Source: Desulfobacterales bacterium (GTDB lineage: Bacteria; Desulfobacterota; Desulfobacteria; Desulfobacterales; JADGBH01). Taken from it: DNA of 64,000 nucleotides. The notes under the pieces are model-generated. The model saw only the letters and a program-made list of their open reading frames with translations, ran no database searches and was not told the DNA's origin. Below, in pieces: positions 61,720 through 64,000 of this stretch. The translations under genes and the position numbers were made by a program. Position 1 is the stretch's first letter; every line of letters starts with the position of its first letter. Location: the NCBI GenBank assembly GCA_015231595.1, contig JADGBH010000005.1, forward strand, positions 41,915-105,914, read 5' to 3'.

Positions 61720-63609
61720 TTATTCCACAGAAAGCTCTTGTCCAGGATATATTTTACTATGAATTGTTAAATTATTAATCCTGAGCAGTCTTATTACTTC
61801 CATATTATGTTGTTTTGCAATACTAAAAGGGGAATCACCCTCTTTTACTTGATATCTTTTTAATTCATTTGAATAAGTCGTTTTGCTTAATAGCTTATCA
61901 TCAATACGTGACAAATATTTACGAGGGATTTTCAATCTTTGACCTATCGCTAATTTAGATGATAAAAGATTGTTATGGTGCATAATTTTTTCAGGAGTAG
62001 ATTTGAATTTTTTAGCAATAATCCATAAAGCGTCGCCTTCTTTTACTTTATAAACAATTTCCCCTAAGCTATCTTTGTCATTATAATCTTCAACGACGTG
62101 TTTTGATTGTACAGTGCGATTATTATCACTTAATGGGATTTTTAGTAATTTACCAGATCTTATAGAGTGATATTTATTTAACTTATTAATCCAAGCTATA
62201 TTTTTTACAGTTGTTTTATAACGCTTTGCAATGGTTGATAGGGATTCACCAGATTTTATCCTATGATAAATAAATTCCCTTGTTGGAGGAGTAGACGTAG
62301 CAATCGAATTGAGTTTTGATTCTAATATTTCTTTCTTGCCTAAAGGTAATTTAATATTATAAGTTTGATTTGGTAAAATTTTATGCCTTAATTCAGGGTT
62401 TAAAATTTCTAAATCATTTGATGAAATTTCTAATGTATTTGCAACATCCTTTAGGCTTATTTGTTTAGCAATTAAAAAATTTTCATATTCAAGAGGTGAA
62501 TCTAAACTTTCATCTTCAAGTTCATATTGAGAGATATTATTTATTATATGAAGTGTTGCTAAAAATCTTGGGACATATCTCGCTGTTTCTCTTGGTAATA
62601 GCTCATAGAGATCCCAAAAATTATCTAAATAATTAACATTTTGTCCTCTAATTATTCTAAGAACTCTCCCTTCTCCACAATTGTAAGCCGCAAGTACAGT
62701 TGTCCAATCTCCAAATATTTGATGTAATTCCTTGAGGTATTCAATCGCGGCATCAGTCGCTTTTTCAGGATCCATTCTTTCATCAATAAATGTATCCCTT
62801 TTTAGACCAAATTTATATCCAGTTGATGGAATAAACTGCCATAATCCAAGAGCGCGAGCAGGTGATAAAGCTCTAACTTTAAAACCACTCTCAATTAAAG
62901 GTAGCCATGATAATTCAGTTGGCAAGCCCGCCATTTTAAGTTTTTTTACAATCATAGGCCTAAATTTGCCCGAACGTTTATATGCTTCAATAAAAAGTTT
63001 TTTTTCTCGACCTACAGTAAAAGATGCTATTTCATCATCGACATGCTTGTTCCTAATTATTGGTATAGCTTTATTGCTTCCCTTTGTAACAAAATTTCTT
63101 GATGCATAAATTTCTAAAATACGCCTTGAAATTAATAGTCTAAAATCATCTTTCTGCTGAGTAATAATAATATTATCATTAGTGTCAGGTTTGCAGGCAA
63201 GAAAATAAGCCTCATCTAATGATTGAAGAGCATTTTCATATTCCCCTTTTTCTCGAAACGTTTTTGAAATTTCAATAAGTTCTAAAGCATCATTTAAATC
63301 TTGTTCCGAGTCTGAACAGCTTTCAATATCTTCATTTTCTTTTGATTGGTTGTTGTCAGTCACATTGTTATCTGAAGTATTTGATAAATTATCACTTTCT
63401 TCAATACTCAAATCATCGAGTGTTTCATTATTGACGTTAATTTGATTATCAATAATATTTGAAGGGTCTATTTCACTATATTTTAAGGAATCCTCACAAA
63501 CATAAGATTTTTTTGCATTCATTTTAGTACAGCATGGAAATCCAAAAATAAAAATGATAATACATAAATTATATATAATTTTATGTGTTATATTGTTTAG
63601 TAAATACAT
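61720..63609 (-). CDS. mltD: Membrane-bound lytic transglycosylase D-like lipoprotein with three LysM domains
   Basis: The ATG at 63609 is preferred over one 39 bases upstream: AAGGA precedes it and a signal peptide follows at once (IIYNLCIIIFIFGFP, then C26). That C26 fits a lipoprotein cleavage site. A helical TPR-like region spans about 100-200. The SLT domain has the catalytic Glu in WLPLIESGFKVRALSPARAL, then GLWQFIPSTGYKFGL and VLAAYNCGEGRV. Three LysM repeats follow (IKSGESLSTIAKRYKTTVK; VKEGDALWIIAKKFKSTPE; VKEGDSPFSIAKQHNMEV). It cleaves peptidoglycan glycan strands in the periplasm. Confidence 0.9.
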   Translation of the reverse strand: MYLLNNITHKIIYNLCIIIFIFGFPCCTKMNAKKSYVCEDSLKYSEIDPSNIIDNQINVNNETLDDLSIEESDNLSNTSDNNVTDNNQSKENEDIESCSDSEQDLNDALELIEISKTFREKGEYENALQSLDEAYFLACKPDTNDNIIITQQKDDFRLLISRRILEIYASRNFVTKGSNKAIPIIRNKHVDDEIASFTVGREKKLFIEAYKRSGKFRPMIVKKLKMAGLPTELSWLPLIESGFKVRALSPARALGLWQFIPSTGYKFGLKRDTFIDERMDPEKATDAAIEYLKELHQIFGDWTTVLAAYNCGEGRVLRIIRGQNVNYLDNFWDLYELLPRETARYVPRFLATLHIINNISQYELEDESLDSPLEYENFLIAKQISLKDVANTLEISSNDLEILNPELRHKILPNQTYNIKLPLGKKEILESKLNSIATSTPPTREFIYHRIKSGESLSTIAKRYKTTVKNIAWINKLNKYHSIRSGKLLKIPLSDNNRTVQSKHVVEDYNDKDSLGEIVYKVKEGDALWIIAKKFKSTPEKIMHHNNLLSSKLAIGQRLKIPRKYLSRIDDKLLSKTTYSNELKRYQVKEGDSPFSIAKQHNMEVIRLLRINNLTIHSKIYPGQELSVE

Positions 63610-64000
63610 AACTTTGATCCTTGCTTTATCTTTAAAGCTATCCATCATTAATTATTATTTTAACCTTAGATTCTGTAGGGCGATGTATGACAAAACTTTT
63701 CTATTTTGTCAAGATATAGATTTGTAGAGGGTACAATTTCAAGACTGTTTGCTATTATTCTGGTTTGAAAAATTTATCTGGTTATTAATGTTTATTTGAT
63801 AATTTTAAGTATGTCAAAATAGTGAGATTCGAATTTTATAAAGATTTAGGATTTGAAAGTTTGACATATAATTATTTTGGGTGTAAACGTTAAATACTAA
63901 TTTAACTTTACGACAATGTATCATGAATTTGTACGTCATAATTTTTATTAGTATTATTGCTACAGAGAAAAAAATCGTTGTTGTAAAAAAAGTAGTTGAA
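63610..64000. other. Right-edge intergenic stretch
   Basis: This stretch is upstream of the mltD-like gene and ends at the window edge. I see AT-rich sequence, including poly-A runs at the far end, with no gene or RNA. It probably includes the mltD-like promoter. Confidence 0.4.

Overview
The window looks like chromosomal DNA from an AT-rich (roughly one-third G+C by eye) anaerobic sulfate reducer of the Desulfobacterota, most like a Desulfobacteraceae-type organism. The clues are an ATP sulfurylase (sat), a siroheme-decarboxylase (Ahb) subunit, several ATP-driven 2-hydroxyacyl-CoA dehydratase / benzoyl-CoA-reductase-type subunits, a heterodisulfide-reductase-like iron-sulfur protein, carboxynorspermidine polyamine genes and many chemoreceptors and kinases. 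No rRNA, CRISPR array or complete insertion sequence is visible. There is one tRNA-Arg(CCU).

Layout. 1-12000: mostly minus strand. A large HEAT-repeat/cyclic-nucleotide-domain protein (cut by the left edge) is followed by a nine-gene co-directional run (2881-11929): two RNA-methyltransferase-like proteins, an alpha/beta hydrolase, carboxynorspermidine decarboxylase and synthase, and a first set of dehydratase/activase proteins. 12000-14000: a 5'-truncated PAS-GGDEF gene abutting an Rpn-type nuclease. 14058-20975: a six-gene minus-strand operon (GMC oxidoreductase, helical unknown, two dehydratase-type subunits, two activases) whose subunit set matches an ATP-dependent BcrABCD-type reductase. 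It is divergent from a FadR-type GntR regulator, and both promoters carry a TGTCGACA palindrome. 22000-31500: a Ser/Thr-rich exported protein, an MBL-fold hydrolase, a hybrid kinase with a periplasmic binding protein, an ihfA fragment, and membrane proteins. 31800-36800: amidohydrolase, an unpaired sucC, argJ, rnd. 36969-41916: two SCP2-like proteins, a class III aminotransferase and a split transketolase in two transcription units that share a nearly identical 43-44 bp upstream element. 41941-50850: sensory proteins (binding protein, two chemoreceptors, a seven-repeat periplasmic protein), an FmdE-like protein and unknowns. 50965-64000: Nudix hydrolase, HdrD-like protein, DUF4197 protein, sigma-54 regulator, sat, mtnA, ahb gene, radical SAM protein, cold-shock protein, stomatin/NfeD pair, tRNA, MltD-type lytic transglycosylase.

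Most notable observations: (1) the HdrD-like gene at 51544-52845 is interrupted by one in-frame TGA at a conserved Cys position, followed 16 nt later by a GC-rich hairpin, so it is probably a selenoprotein. (2) Five copies of an 80-81 bp palindromic element with TGACAT-type inverted ends lie just 3' of genes, plus one degenerate copy. (3) The SCP2/aminotransferase/transketolase cluster has a shared upstream element and no pathway I can name. (4) The BcrABCD-like operon has a paired-operator GntR switch. Start codons were moved from the longest reading frame wherever a Shine-Dalgarno sequence clearly pointed to an internal start.
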